Source: Gordius sp. MW1 (Eukaryota > Nematomorpha > Gordioida > Gordea > Gordiidae). From it: a stretch of DNA of 64,000 nt. The notes below the pieces were generated by a model. It ran no database searches, was not told the origin of the DNA, and worked only from the letters and a program-made list of their open reading frames with translations. Below are positions 38,901-52,324 of this stretch, piece after piece. Location of the stretch: NCBI GenBank assembly GCA_964036665.1, contig OZ038532.1, positions 14,340,537-14,404,536 on the forward strand, in the 5' to 3' direction. The translations under genes were made by a program, and so were the position numbers. The first letter of the stretch is position 1; each line of letters begins with the position of its first letter.

Positions 38901-40560
38901 TTCACATAGAATCGAAAAAAATAAATATTTTTACCTCAAAATGTTTCACATATTTTTCTTTCAACCGTATGCATCCGATGAAAGTTTTCGTTTTCAGACG
39001 TGGTTTCTATGATCCCAAGTAAAAATTTTTCAGAATCAGAGAAATGTTACTTTGAAATCATGATCGCATAGTGCATTTTTGAAAAATTAAGCACTCACGT
39101 TGTGATACAACAAACTAATCGCAACAATAAAACGTTGTCTTTTGTCAAAATGATAGTTCTCGCAGCTTAAAACCTCTTTTCGGAAGTTTATCGAGGATAA
39201 TAGGATTCTCAAATTGGCTTACTTTTATATATTTTTTCATGCTCTTTCACATAGAATTGAAAAAAATAAATATTTTTACCTCAAAATTTTTCACATATTT
39301 TTCTTTGAACCGTATTCATCCGATGAAAGTTGTCGTTTTCAGACGTGGTTTCTATGATCTCAAGTAAAAATTTATCAGAATCTGAAAACTATTACTTTGA
39401 AATCATGATCGCATAGAGGCATTTTTAAAAAATAAGCATCACGTTGCGATACAACAAACTAATCGCAACAATAAAACGTTTTCTTTCGTCAGAATGATAG
39501 TTCTCGCAGCTTAAAACCTCTTTTCGGAAGTCAATCGAGGATAATAGGATTCTCAAATTGGCGTACTTTTATATATTTTTTCATGCTCTTTCCCATAGAA
39601 TCGAAAAAAATAAATATTTTTTCCTCAAAATTTTTCACATATTTTTCTTTCAACCGTATGCATCCGATGAAAGTTGTCGTTTTCAGACGTGGTTTCGATG
39701 ATAAAAAGTAAAAATTTATCAGAATCAGAAAACTATTACTTTAAAATCATGATCGCATAGTGCATTTTTGAAAAATTAAGCACTCACGTTGCGATACAAC
39801 AAACTAATCGCAACAATAAAACGTTGTCTTTTGTCAAAATGATAGTTCTCGCAGCTTAAAACCTCTTTCGGAAGTCAATCGAGGATAATAGGATTCTCAA
39901 ATTGGCTTACTTTTATATATTTTTTCATGCTCTTTCACATAGAATTGAAAAAAATAAATATTCTACCTCAAAATTTTTCACATATTTTTCTTTGAACCGT
40001 ATTCATCCGATGAAAGTTGTCGTTTTCAGACGTGGTTTCTATGCCAAGTAAAAATTTTTCAGAATCAGAGAAATGTTACTTTGAAATCATGATCGCATAG
40101 TGCATTTTTGAAAAATTAAGCACTCACTTTGTGATACAACAAACTAATCGCAACAATAAAACGTTGTCTTTTGTCAAAATGATAGTTCTCGCAGCTTAAA
40201 ACCTCTTTTCGGAAGTTTATCGAGGATAATAGGATTCTCAAATTGGCTTACTTTTATATATTTTTTCATGCTCTTTCACATAGAATTGAAAAAAATAAAT
40301 ATTTTTACATCAAAATTTTTCACATATTTTTCTTTGAACCGTATTCATCCGATGAAAGTTGTCGTTTTCAGACGTGGTTTCTATGATCTCAAGTAAAAAT
40401 TTATCAGAATCTGAAAACTATTACTTTGAAATCATAATCGCATGGAGCCATTTTTAAAAAATAAGCATCACGTTGCGATACAACAAACTAATCGCAACAA
40501 TAAAACGTTGTCTTTTGTCAAAATGATAGTTCTCGCAGCTTAAAACCTCTTTTCGGAAGT
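35963..40560. repeat. 7-monomer HOR, 2410-bp unit, ~2 copies
   Basis: Matching landmarks lie 2409-2411 bp apart: GCAAAGAGCC (about 35966 and 38376), the A unit at 36379 and 38789, CGTTTTCTTTCGTC (37068 and 39477), ACCTCTTTCGGAAG (37451 and 39861), CACTCACTTTGTGATAC (37716 and about 40121), TTTTTACATC and CATGGAGCC (about 38034 and 40441). Copy-specific changes include GCATTCCGATG near 36563, CTATGCCAAG (a 5-bp loss) near 40040 and GTCAGAATG at 39488. Similarity between copies ends near 38.1 and 40.55 kb. Confidence 0.9.
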
Positions 40561-43500
40561 CAATCGAGGATAATAGGATTCTCAAATTGGCTTACTTTTA
40601 TATATTTTTTCATGCTCTTTCCCATAGAATCAAAAAAAATAAATATTTTTACCTCAAAATTTTTCACATATTTTTCTTTCAATCGTATGCATCCGATGAA
40701 AGTTGTCGTTTTCAGACGTGGTTTCGATGATAAAAAGTAAAAATTTTTAGAATCAGAAAACTATTACTTTAAAATCATGATCGCATAGTGCATTTTTGAA
40801 AAATTAAGCACTCACGTTGCGATACAACAAACTAATCGCAACAATAAAACGTTGTCTTTTGTCAAAATGATAGTTCTCGCAGCTTAAAACCTCTTTTCGG
40901 AAGTTTATCGAGGATAATAGGATTCTCAAATTGGCTTACTTTTATATATTTTTTTATGCTCTTTCACATAGAATTGAAAAAAATAAATATTTTTATCTCA
41001 AAATTTTTCACATATTTTTCTTTGAACCGTATTCATCCGATGAAAGTTGTCGTTTTCAGACGTGGTTTCTATGATCTCAAGTAAAAAATTTTTAGAATCA
41101 GAGAAATGTTACTTTGAAATCATGATCGCATAGTGCATTTTTGAAAAATTAAGCACTCACATTGTGATACAACAAACTAATCGCAACAATAAAACGTTGT
41201 CTTTTGTCAAAATGATAGTTCTCGCAGCTTAAAACCTCTTTTCGGAAGTTTATCGAGGATAATAGGATTCTCAAATTGGCTTACTTTTATATATTTTTTC
41301 ATGCTCTTTCACATAGAATTGACAAAAATAAATATTTTTACCTCAAAATTTTCACATATTTTTCTTTGAACCGTATTCATCCGATGAAAGTTGTCGTTTT
41401 CAGACGTGGTTTCTATGATCTCAAGTAAAAATTTATCAGAATCTGAAAACTATTACTTTGAAATCATGATCGCATAGAGCCATTTTTAAAAAATAAGCAT
41501 CACGTTGCGATACAACAAACTAATCGCAACAATAAAACGTTGTCTTTTGTCAAAATGATAGTTCTCGCAGCTTAAAACCTCTTTTCGGAAGTCAATCGAG
41601 GATAATAGGATTCTCAAATTGGCTTACTTTTATATATTTTTTCATGCTCTTTTTCATAGAATCAAAAAAAATAAATATTTTTACCTCAAAATTTTTCACA
41701 TATTTTTCTTTCAACCGTATCCATCCGATGAAAGTTGTCGTTTTCAGACGTGGTTTCGATGATAAAAAGTAAAAATTTATCAGAATCAGAAAACTATTAC
41801 TTTGAAATCATGATCGCATAGTGCATTTTTGAAAAATTAAGCACTCACGTTGCGATACAACAAACTAATCGCAACAATAAAACGTTGTCTTTTGTCAAAA
41901 TGATAGTTCTCGCAGCTTAAAACCTCTTTTCGGAAGTCAATCGAGGATAATAGAATTCTCAAATTGGCTTACTTATATATATTTTTTTATGCTCTTTCAC
42001 ATAGAATTGAAAAAAATAAATATTCTTACCTCAAAATTTTTCACATATTTTTCTTTGAACCGTATTCATCCGATGAAGTTGTCGTTTTCAGACGTGGTTT
42101 CTATGATCCCAAGTAAAAATTTATCAGAATCAGAGAAATGTTACTTTGAAATCATGATCGCATAGTGCATTTTTGAAAAATTAAACACTCACGTTGCGAT
42201 ACAACAAACTAAGCGCAACAATAAAACGATGTCTTTTGTCAAAATGAATAGTTGTGGCAGCTTAAAACCTCTTTTCGGAAGTATATCGAGGATAATAGGA
42301 TTCTCAAATTGGCTTACTTATATATATTTTTTTATGGTCTTTCACATAGAATCGAAAAAAATAAATATTTTTACCTCAAAATTTTTCACATATTTTTCTT
42401 TCAACCGTATGCATCCGATGAAAGTTGTCGTTTTCAGACGTGGTTTCGATGATAAAAAGTAAAAATTTATCAGAATCAGAAAACTATTACTTTGAAATCA
42501 TGATCGCATAGTGCATTTTTGAAAAATTAAGCACTCACGTTGCGATACAACAAACTAATCGCAACAATAAAACGATGTCTTTTGTCAAAATGATAGTTCT
42601 CGCAGCTTAAAACCTCTTATCGGAAGTCAATCGAGGATAATAGGATTCTCAAATTGGCTTACTTTTATATATTTTTTTATGCTCTTTCACATAGAATTGA
42701 AAAAAATAAATATTCTTACCTCAAAATTTTTCACATATTTTTCTTTCAACCGTATGCATCCGATGAAAGTTGTCGTTTTCAGACGTGGTTTCGATGATAA
42801 AAAGTAATAATTTATAAGAATCAGAAAACTATTACTTTAAAATCATGATCGCATAGTGCATTTTTGAATAATTAAACACTCACGTTGCGATACAACAAAC
42901 TAATCGCAACAATAAAACGTTGTCTTTTGTCAAAATGAATAGTTCTGGCAGCTTAAAACCTCTTTTCGGAAGTAAATCGAGGATAATAGGATTCTCAAAT
43001 TGGCTTACTTTTATATATATTTTCATGCTCTTTCACATAGAATCGAAAAAAATAAATATTTTTACCTCAAAATTTTTCACATATTTTTCTTTCAACCGTA
43101 TGCATCCGATGAAAGTTGTCGTTTTCAGACGTGGTTTCCATGATAAAAAGTATAAATTTATCAGTGAAAACTATTACTTTGAAATCATGATCGCATAGAG
43201 CCATTTTTAAAAATTAAGCATCACGTTGCGATACAACAAACTAATCGCAACAATAAATCGTTGTCTTTTGTCAAAATGATAGTTCTCGCAGCTTAAAACC
43301 TCTTTTCGGAAGTAAATCGAGGATAATAGGATTCTCAAATTGGCTTACTTTTATATATTTTTTCATGCTCTTTCACATAGAATCGAAAAAAATAAATATT
43401 TTTACCTCAAAATTTTTCACATATTTTTCTTTGAACCGTATTCATCCGATGAAAGTTGTCGTTTTCAGACGTGGTTTCTATGATCCCAAGTAAAAATTTA

Positions 43501-46130
43501 TCAGAATCAGAGAAATGTTACTTTGAAATCATTCGCATAGTGCATTTTTGAAAAATTAAACACTCACGTTGCGATACAACAAACTAATCGCAACAATAAA
43601 ACGATGTCTTTTGTCAAAATGAATAGTTGTGGCAGCTTAAAACCTCTTTTCGGAAGTATATCGAGGATAATAGGATTCTCAAATTGGCTTACTTATATAT
43701 ATTTTTTTATGGTCTTTCACATAGAATCGAAAAAAATAAATATTTTTACCTCAAAATTTTTCACATATTTTTCTTTCAACCGTATGCATCCGATGAAAGT
43801 TGTCGTTTTCAGACGTGGTTTCCATGATAAAAAGTAAAAATTTATCAGAATCTGAAAACTATTACTTTGAAATCATGATCGCATAGAACCATTTTCAAAA
43901 ATTAAGCATTACGTTGCGATACAACAAACTAATCGCAACCATAAAACGTTGTCTTTTGTCAAAATGATGATTCTCGCAGCTTAAAACCTCTTTTAGGAAG
44001 TCAATCGAGGATAATAGGATTCTCAAATTCGCTTACTTTTATATATTTTTTCATGCTCTTTCACATAGAATCGAAAAAAATAAATATTTTTACCTCAAAA
44101 TTTTTCACATATTTTTCTTTGATCCTCATCCGATGAAAGTTGTCGTTTTCAGGCGTGGTTTCTATGATCCCAAGTAAAAATTTATCAGAATCAGAGAAAT
44201 GTTACTTTGAAATCATGATCGCATAGTGCATTTTTGAAAAATTAAACACTCACGTTGCGATACAACAAACAAATCGCAACAATAAAACGTTGTCTTTTGT
44301 CAAAATGAATAGTTCTGGCAGCTTAAAACCTCTTTTCGGAAGTAAATCGAGGATAATAGGATTCTCAAATTGGCTTATTGTTATATATTTTTTCATGCTC
44401 TTTCACATAGAATCGAAAAAAATAAATATTTTTACCTGAAAATTTTTCACATATTTTTCTTTCAACCGTATGCATCCGATGAAAGTTGTCGTTTTCAGAC
44501 GTGGTTTCCATGATAAAAAGTAAAAATTTCTCAGTGAAAACTATTACTTTGAAATCATGATCGCATAGAGCCATTTTCAAAAATTAAGCATCACGTTGCG
44601 ATACAACAAACTAATCGCAACAATAAATCGTTGTCTTTTGTCAAAATGATAGTTCTCGCAGCTTAAAACCTCTTTTCGGAAGTAAATCGAGGATAATAGG
44701 ATTTCAAATTGGCTTACATTTATATATTTTTTCATGCTCTTTCACATAGAATCGAAAAAAATAAATATTTTTACCTCAAAATTTTTCACATTTTTTTCTT
44801 TGAACCGTATTCATCCGATGAAAGTTGTCGTTTTCAGACGTGGTTTCTATGATCATAAGTAAAAATTTATCAGAATCAGAGAAATGTTACTTTGAAATCA
44901 TGATCGCATAGTGCATTTTTGAAAAATTAAACACTCACGTTGCGATACAACAAACTAATCGCAACAATAAAACGATGTCTTTTGTCAAAATGAATAGTTC
45001 TGGCAGCTTAAAACCTCTTTTCGGAAGTATATCGAGGATAATAGGATTCTCAAATTGGCTTACTTTTATATATTTTTTCATGCTCTTTCACATAGAATTG
45101 AAAAAAATAAATATTTTTACCTCAAAATTTTTCACATATTTTTCTTTCAACCGTATGCATCCGATGAAAGTTGTCGTTTTCAGACGTGGTTTCCATGATA
45201 AAAAGTAAAAATTTATCAGAATCTGAAAACTATTACTTTGAAATCATGATCGCATAGAGCCATTTTCAAAAATTAAGCATCACGTTGCGATACAACAAAC
45301 TAATCGCAACAATAAATCGTTGTCTTTTGTCAAAATGATAGATCTCGCAGCTTAAAACCTCTTTTCGGAAGTAAATCGAGGATAGTAGGATTCTCAAATT
45401 GTCTTACTTATATATATTTTTTTATGGTCTTTCACATAGAATCTAAAAAAATAAATATTTTTACCTCAAAATTTTTCACATATTTTTCTTTCAACCGTAT
45501 GCATCCGATGAAAGTTGTCGTTTTCAGACGTGGTTTCCATGATAAAAAGTAAAAATTTATCAGAATATGAAAACTATTACTTTGAAATCATGATCGCATA
45601 GAGCCATTTTCAAAAATTAAGCATCACGTTGCGATACAACAAACTAATCGCAACCATAAAACGTTGTCTTTTGTCAAAATGATAATTCTCGCAGCTTAAA
45701 ACCTCTTTTCAGAAGTCAATCGAGGATAATAGGATTCTCAAATTGGCTTACTTTTATATATTTTTTCATGCTCTTTCACATAGAATTGAAAAAAATAAAT
45801 ATTTTTACCTCAAAATTTTTCACATATTTTTCTTTGAACCGTATTCATCCGATGAAAGTTGTCGTTTTCAGACGTGGTTTCTATGATCTCAAGTAAAAAT
45901 TTATCAGAATCTGAAAACTATTACTTTAAAATCATGATCGCATAGTGCATTTTTGAAAAATTAAGCACTCACGTTGCGATACAACAAACTAATCGCAACA
46001 ATAACGTTGTCTTTTGTCAAAATGATAGTTCTCGCAGCTTAAAACCTCTTTCGGAAGTCAATCGAGGATAATAGGATTCTCAAATTGGCTTACTTTTATA
46101 TATTTTTTCATGCTCTTTCACATAGAATTG
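40561..46130. repeat. Transition from second to third satellite subfamily
   Basis: The last CGGAAGTTTATCG is near 41249 and the first CGGAAGTATATCG near 42282. CGATGATAAAAAG is last seen near 42791, and CCATGATAAAAAG begins near 43138. Two A units with TATATCG and CTTATATATATTTTTTTATGG, at 42229 and 43604, are 1375 bp (four units) apart. From about 43.9 kb the units foreshadow the later HOR. TTTGATCCTCATCCG at 44121 recurs at 48587 (4466 bp, 13 units) and again at 55119. No gene is seen. Confidence 0.82.
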
Positions 46131-49100
46131 AAAAAAATAAATATTTTACCTCAAAATTTTTCACATATTTTTCTTTGAACCGTATTCATCCGATGATAGT
46201 TGTCGTTTTCAGACGTGGTTTCTATGATCCCAAGTAAAAATTTATCAGAATCAGAGAAATGTTACTTTGAAATCATGATCGCATAGTGCATTTTTGAATA
46301 ATTAAACACTCACGTTGCGATACAACAAACAAATCGCAACAATAAAACGTTGTCTTTTGTCAAAATGAATAGTTCTGGCAGCTTAAAACCTCTTTTCGGA
46401 AGTAAATCGAGGATAATAGGATTCTCAAATTGGCTTACTTTTATATATTTTTTCATGCTCTTTCACATAGAATCGAAAAAATAAATATTTTTACCTGAAA
46501 ATTTTTCACATATTTTTCTTACAACCGTATGCATCCGATGAAAGTTGTCGTTTTCAGACGTGGTTTCCATGATAAAAAGTAAAAATTTATCAATGAAAAC
46601 TATTACTTTGAAATCATGATCGCATAGAGCCATTTTCAAAAATTAAGCATCACGTTGCGATACAACAAACTAATCGCAACAATAAATCGTTGTCTTTTGT
46701 CAAAATGATAGTTCTGGCAGCTTAAAACCTCTTTTCGGAAGTAAATCGAGGATAATAGGATTCTCAAATTGGCTTATTTTTATATATTTTTTCATGCTCT
46801 TTCACATAGAATTGAAAAAAATAAATATTTTTACCTCAAAATTTTTCACATATTTTTCTTTGAACTGTATTCATCCGATGAAAGTTGTCGTTTTCAGACG
46901 TGGTTTCTATGATCCCAAGTAAAAATTTATCAGAATCAGAGAAATGTTACTATGAAATCATGATCGCATAGTGCCTTTTTGAAAAATTAAACACTCACGT
47001 TGCGATACAACAAACTAATCGCAACAATAAAACGTTGTCTTTTGTCAAAATGAATAGTTCTGGCAGCTTAAAACCTCTTTTCGGAAGTAAATCGAGGATA
47101 ATAGGATTCTCAAATTGGCTTACTTTTATATATTTTTTCATGCTCTTTTACATAGAATTAAAAAAAATAAATATTTTTACCTCAAAATTTTTCACATATT
47201 TTTCATTCAACCGTATGCATCCGATGAAAGTTGTCGTTTTCAGGCGTGGTTTCCATGATAAAAAGTAAAAATTTATCAGAATCTGAAAACTATTACATTG
47301 AAATCATGATCGCATAGAGCCATTTTCAAAAATTAAGCATCACGTTGCGATACAACAAACTAATCGCAACAATAAATCGTTGTCTTTTGTCAAAATGATA
47401 GATCTCGCAGCTTAAAACCTCTTTTCGGAAGTAAATCGAGGATAATAGGATTCTCAAATTGGCTTACTTATATATATTTTTTTATGGTCTTTCACATAGA
47501 ATCGAAAAAAATAAATATTTTTACCTCAAAATTTTTCACATATTTTTCTTTCAACCGTATGCATCCGATGAAAGTTGTCGTTTTCAGACGTGGTTTCCAT
47601 GATAAAAAGTAAAAATTTATCAGAATCTGAAAACTATTACTTTGAAATCATGATCGCATAGAGCCATTTTCAAAAATTAAGCATCACGTTGCGATACAAC
47701 AAACTAATCGCAACCATAAAACGTTGTCTTTTGTCAGAATGATAATTCTCGCAGCTTAAAACCTCTTTTCGGAAGTAAATCGAGGATAATAGGATTCTCA
47801 AATTGGCTTACTTTTATATATTTTTTCATGCTCTTTCACATAGAATCAAAAAAAATAAATATTTTTACCTCAAAATTTTTCACATATTTTTCTTTGAACC
47901 GTATTCATCCGATGAAAGTTGTCGTTTTCAGACGTGGTTTCTATGATCCCAAGTAAAAATTTATCAGAATCAGAGAAATGTTACTTTGAAATCATGATCG
48001 CATAGTGCATTTTTAAAAAATTAAACACTCACGTTGCGATACAACAAACTAATCGCAACAATAAAACGATGTCTTTTGTCAAAATGAATAGTTCTGGCAG
48101 CTTAAAACCTCTTTTCGGAAGTATATCGAGGATAATAGGATTCTCAAATTGGCGTACTTATATATATTATTTTATGGTCTTTCACATAGAATCGAAAAAA
48201 ATAAATATTTTTACCTCAAAATTTTTCACATATTTTTCTTTCAACCGTATGCATCCGATGAAAGTTGTCGTTTTCAGACGTGGTTTCCATGATAAAAAGT
48301 AAAAATTTATCAGAATCTGAAAACTATTACTTTAAAATCATGATCGCATAGAGCCATTTTCAAAAATTAATTATCACGTTGCGATACAACAAACTAATCG
48401 CAACCATAAAACGTTGTCTTTTGTCAAAATGATAATTCTCGCAGCTTAAAACCTCTTTTCGGAAGTCAATCGAGGATAATAGGATTCTCAAATTGGCTTA
48501 CTTTTATATATATTTTTCATGCTCTTTCACATAGAATCGAAAAAAATAAATATTTTTACCTCAAAATTTTTCACATATTTTTCTTTGATCCTCATCCGAT
48601 GAAAGTTGTCGTTTTCAGACGTGGTTTCTATGATCCCAAGTAAAAATTTATCAGAATCAGAGAATTGTTACTTTGAAATCATGATCGCATAGTGCATTTT
48701 TGAAAAATTAAACACTCACGTTGCGATACAACAAACTAATCGCAACAATAAAACGTTGTCTTTTGTCAAAATGAATAGTTCTGGCAGCTTAAAACCTCTT
48801 TTCGGAAGTAAATCGAGGATAATAGGATTCTCAAATTGGCTTATTTTTATATATTTTTTCATGCTCTTTCACATAGAATCGAAAAAAATAAATATTTTTA
48901 CCTGAAATTTTTCTCATATTTTTCTTTCAACCGTATGCATCCGATGAAAGTTGTTGTTTTCAGACGTGGTTTCCATGATAAAAAGTAAAACGTTATCAGT
49001 GAAAACTATTACTTTGAAATCATGATCGCATAGAGCCATTTTCAAAAATTAAGCATCACGTTGCGATACAACAAACTAATCGCAACAATAAATCGTTGTC

Positions 49101-52100
49101 TTTTGTCAAAATGATAGTTCTCGCAGCTTAAAACCTCTTTTCGGAAGTAAATCGAGGATAATAGGATTCTCAAATTGGCTTACTTTTATATATTTTTTCA
49201 TGCTCTTTCACATAGAATCGAAAAAAATAAATATTTTTACCTCAAAATTTTTCACATATTTTTCTTTGAACCGTATTCATCCGATGAAAGTTGTCGTTTT
49301 CAGACGTGGTTTCTATGATTATAAGTAAAAATTTATCAGAATCAGAGAAATGTTACTTTGAAATCATGATCGCATAGTGCATTTTTGAAAAATTAAACAC
49401 TCACGTTGCGATACAACAAACTAATCGCAACAATAAAACGATGTCTTTTGTCAAAATGAATAGTTCTGGCAGCTTAAAACCTCTTTTCGGAAGTATATCG
49501 AGGATAATAGGATTCTCAAATTGGCTTACTTTTATATATTTTTTCATGCTCTTTCACATAGAATTGAAAAAAATAAATATTTTTACCTCAAAATTTTTCA
49601 CATATTTTTCTTTCAACCGTATGCATCCGATGAAAGTTGTCGTTTTCAGACGTGGTTTCCATGATAAAAAGTAAAAATTTATCAGAATCTGAAAACTATT
49701 ACTATGAAATCATGATCGCATAGAGCCATTTTCAAAAATTAAGCATCACGTTGCGATACAACAAACTAATCGCAACAATAAATCGTTGTCTTTTGTCAAA
49801 ATGATAGATCTCGCAGCTTAAAACCTCTTTTCGGAAGTAAATCGAGGATAGTAGGATTCTCAAATTGGCTTATTTATATATATTTTTTTATGGTCTTTCA
49901 CATAGAATCGAAAAAAATAAATATTTTTACCTTAAAATTTTTCACATATTTTTCTTTCAACCGTATGCATCCGATGAAAGTTGTCGTTTTCAGACGTGGT
50001 TTCCATGATAAAAAGTAAAAATTTATCAGAATATGAAAACTATTACTTTGAAATCATGATCGCATAGAGCCGTTTTCAAAAATTAAGCATCACGTTGCGA
50101 TACAACAAACTAATCGCAACCATAAAACGTTGTCTTTTGTCAAAATGATAATTCTCGCAGCTTAAAACCTCTTTTCGGAAGTCAATCGAGGATAATAGGA
50201 TTCTCAAATTGGCTTACTTTTATATATTTTTTCATGCTCTTTCACATAGAATCGAAAAAAATAAATATTTTTATCTCAAAATTTTTCACATATTTTTCTT
50301 TGAACCGTATTCATCCGATGAAAGTTGTCGTTTTCAGACGTGGTTTCTATGATCCCAAGTAAAAATTTATCAGAATCAGAGAAATGTTACTTTGAAATCA
50401 TGATCGCATAGTGCATTTTTGAAAAATTAAACACTCACGTTGCGATACAACAAACTAATCGCAACAATAAAACGTTGTCTTTTGAAATGAATAGTTCTGG
50501 CAGCTTAAAACCTCTTTTCGGAAGTAAATCGAGGATAATAGGATTCTCAAATTGGCTTACTTTTATATATTTTTTCATGCTCTTTCACATAGAATTGGAA
50601 AAAAATAAATATTTTTACCTCAAAATTTTTCACATATTTTTCTTTGAACCGTATTCATCCGATGAAAGTTGTCGTTTTCAGACGTGGTTTCTATGATCTC
50701 AAGTAAAAATTTATCAGAATCTGAAAACTATTACTTAAAAATCATGATCGCATAGTGCATTTTTGAAAAATTAAGCACTCACGTTGCGATACAACAAACT
50801 AATCGCAACAATAAAACGTTGTCTTTTGTCAAAATGATAGTTCTCGCAGCTTAAAACCTCTTTCGGAAGTCAATCGAGGATAATAGGATTCTCAAATTGG
50901 CTTACTTTTATATATTTTTTCATTCTCTTTCACATAGAATTGAAAGAAATAAATATTTTACCTCAAAATTTTTCACATATTTTTCTTTGAACCGTATTCA
51001 TCCGATGATAGTTGTCGTTTTCAGACGTGGTTTCTATGATCCCAAGTAAAAATTTATCAGAATCAGAGAAATGTTACTTTGAAATCATGATCGCATAGTG
51101 CATTTTTGAATAATTAAACACTCACGTTGCGATACAACAAACAAATCGCAACAATAAAACGTTGTCTTTTGTCAAAATGAATAGTTCTGGCAGCTTAAAA
51201 CCTCTTTTCGGAAGTAAATCGAGGATAATAGGATTCTCAAATTGGCTTACTTTTATATATTTTTTCATGCTCTTTCACATAGAATCGAAAAAAATAAATA
51301 TTTTACCTGAAAATTTTTCACATATTTTTCTTTCAACCGTATGCATCCGATGAAAGTTGTCGTTTTCAGACGTGGTTTCCATGACAAAAAGTAAAAATTT
51401 ATCAGTGAAAACTATTACTTTGAAATCATGATCGCATAGAGCCATTTTCAAAAATTAAGCATCACGTTGCGATACAACAAACTAATCGCAACAATAAATC
51501 GTTGTCTTTTGTCAAAATGATAGTTCTCGCAGCTTAAAACCTCTTTTCGGAAGTAAATCGAGGATAATAGGATTCTCAAATTGGCTTACTTTTATATATT
51601 TTTTCATGCTCTTTCACATAGAATTGAAAAAAATAAATATTTTTACCTCAAAATTTTTCACATATTTTTCTTTGAACCGTATTCATCCGATGAAAGTTGT
51701 CGTTTTCAGACGTGGTTTCTATGATCCCAAGTAAAAATTTATCAGAATCAGAGAAATGTTACTTTGAAATCATGATCGCATAGTGCATTTTTAAAAAATT
51801 AAACACTCACGTTGCGATACAACAAACTAATCGCAACAATAAAACGTTGTCTTTTGTCAAAATGAATAGTTCTGGCAGCTTAAAACCTCTTTTCGGAAGT
51901 AAATCGAGGATAATAGGATTCTCAAATTGTCTTACTTTTATATATTTTTTCATGCTCTTTCACATAGAATTAAAAAAAATAAATATTTTTACCTCAAAAT
52001 TTTTCACATATTTTTCTTTAAACCGTATGCATCCGATGAAAGTTGTCGTTTTCATACGTGGTTTCCATGATAAAAAGTAAAAATTTATCAGAATCTGAAA

Positions 52101-52324
52101 ACTATTACTTTGAAATCATGATCGCATAGAGCCATTTTCAAAAATTAAGCATCACGTTGCGATACAACAAACTAATCGCAACAATAAAACGTTGTCTTTT
52201 TTCAAAATGAATAGTTCTGGCAGCTTAAAACCTCTTTTCGGAAGTAAATCGAGGATAATAGGATTCTCAAAAAATCTTACTTTTATATATTTTTTCATGC
52301 TCTTTCACATAGAATCGAAAAAAA
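46131..52324. repeat. 19-monomer segmental duplication, copy 1
   Basis: Everything from about 46.14 kb to 51.8 kb is found again downstream. The offset is 6187-6188 bp up to about 47.85 kb and 6532 bp beyond it. Matched landmarks: TTTCTTACAACC at 46518 and 52706, the A units at 47035 and 53223, then 48069, 49441, 50475 and 51162 against 54601, 55973, 57007 and 57694. The shift from 6188 to 6532 is one extra 344-bp monomer in copy 2. The last third contains the GTCTTTTGAAATG unit (50475) and its three followers, the 1372-bp module amplified after 57 kb. The unit at 51847 (AATTGTCTTAC, TTTAAACC, TTCATACGTGG) and its follower are not copied at this offset but reappear at 62840. Confidence 0.9.
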
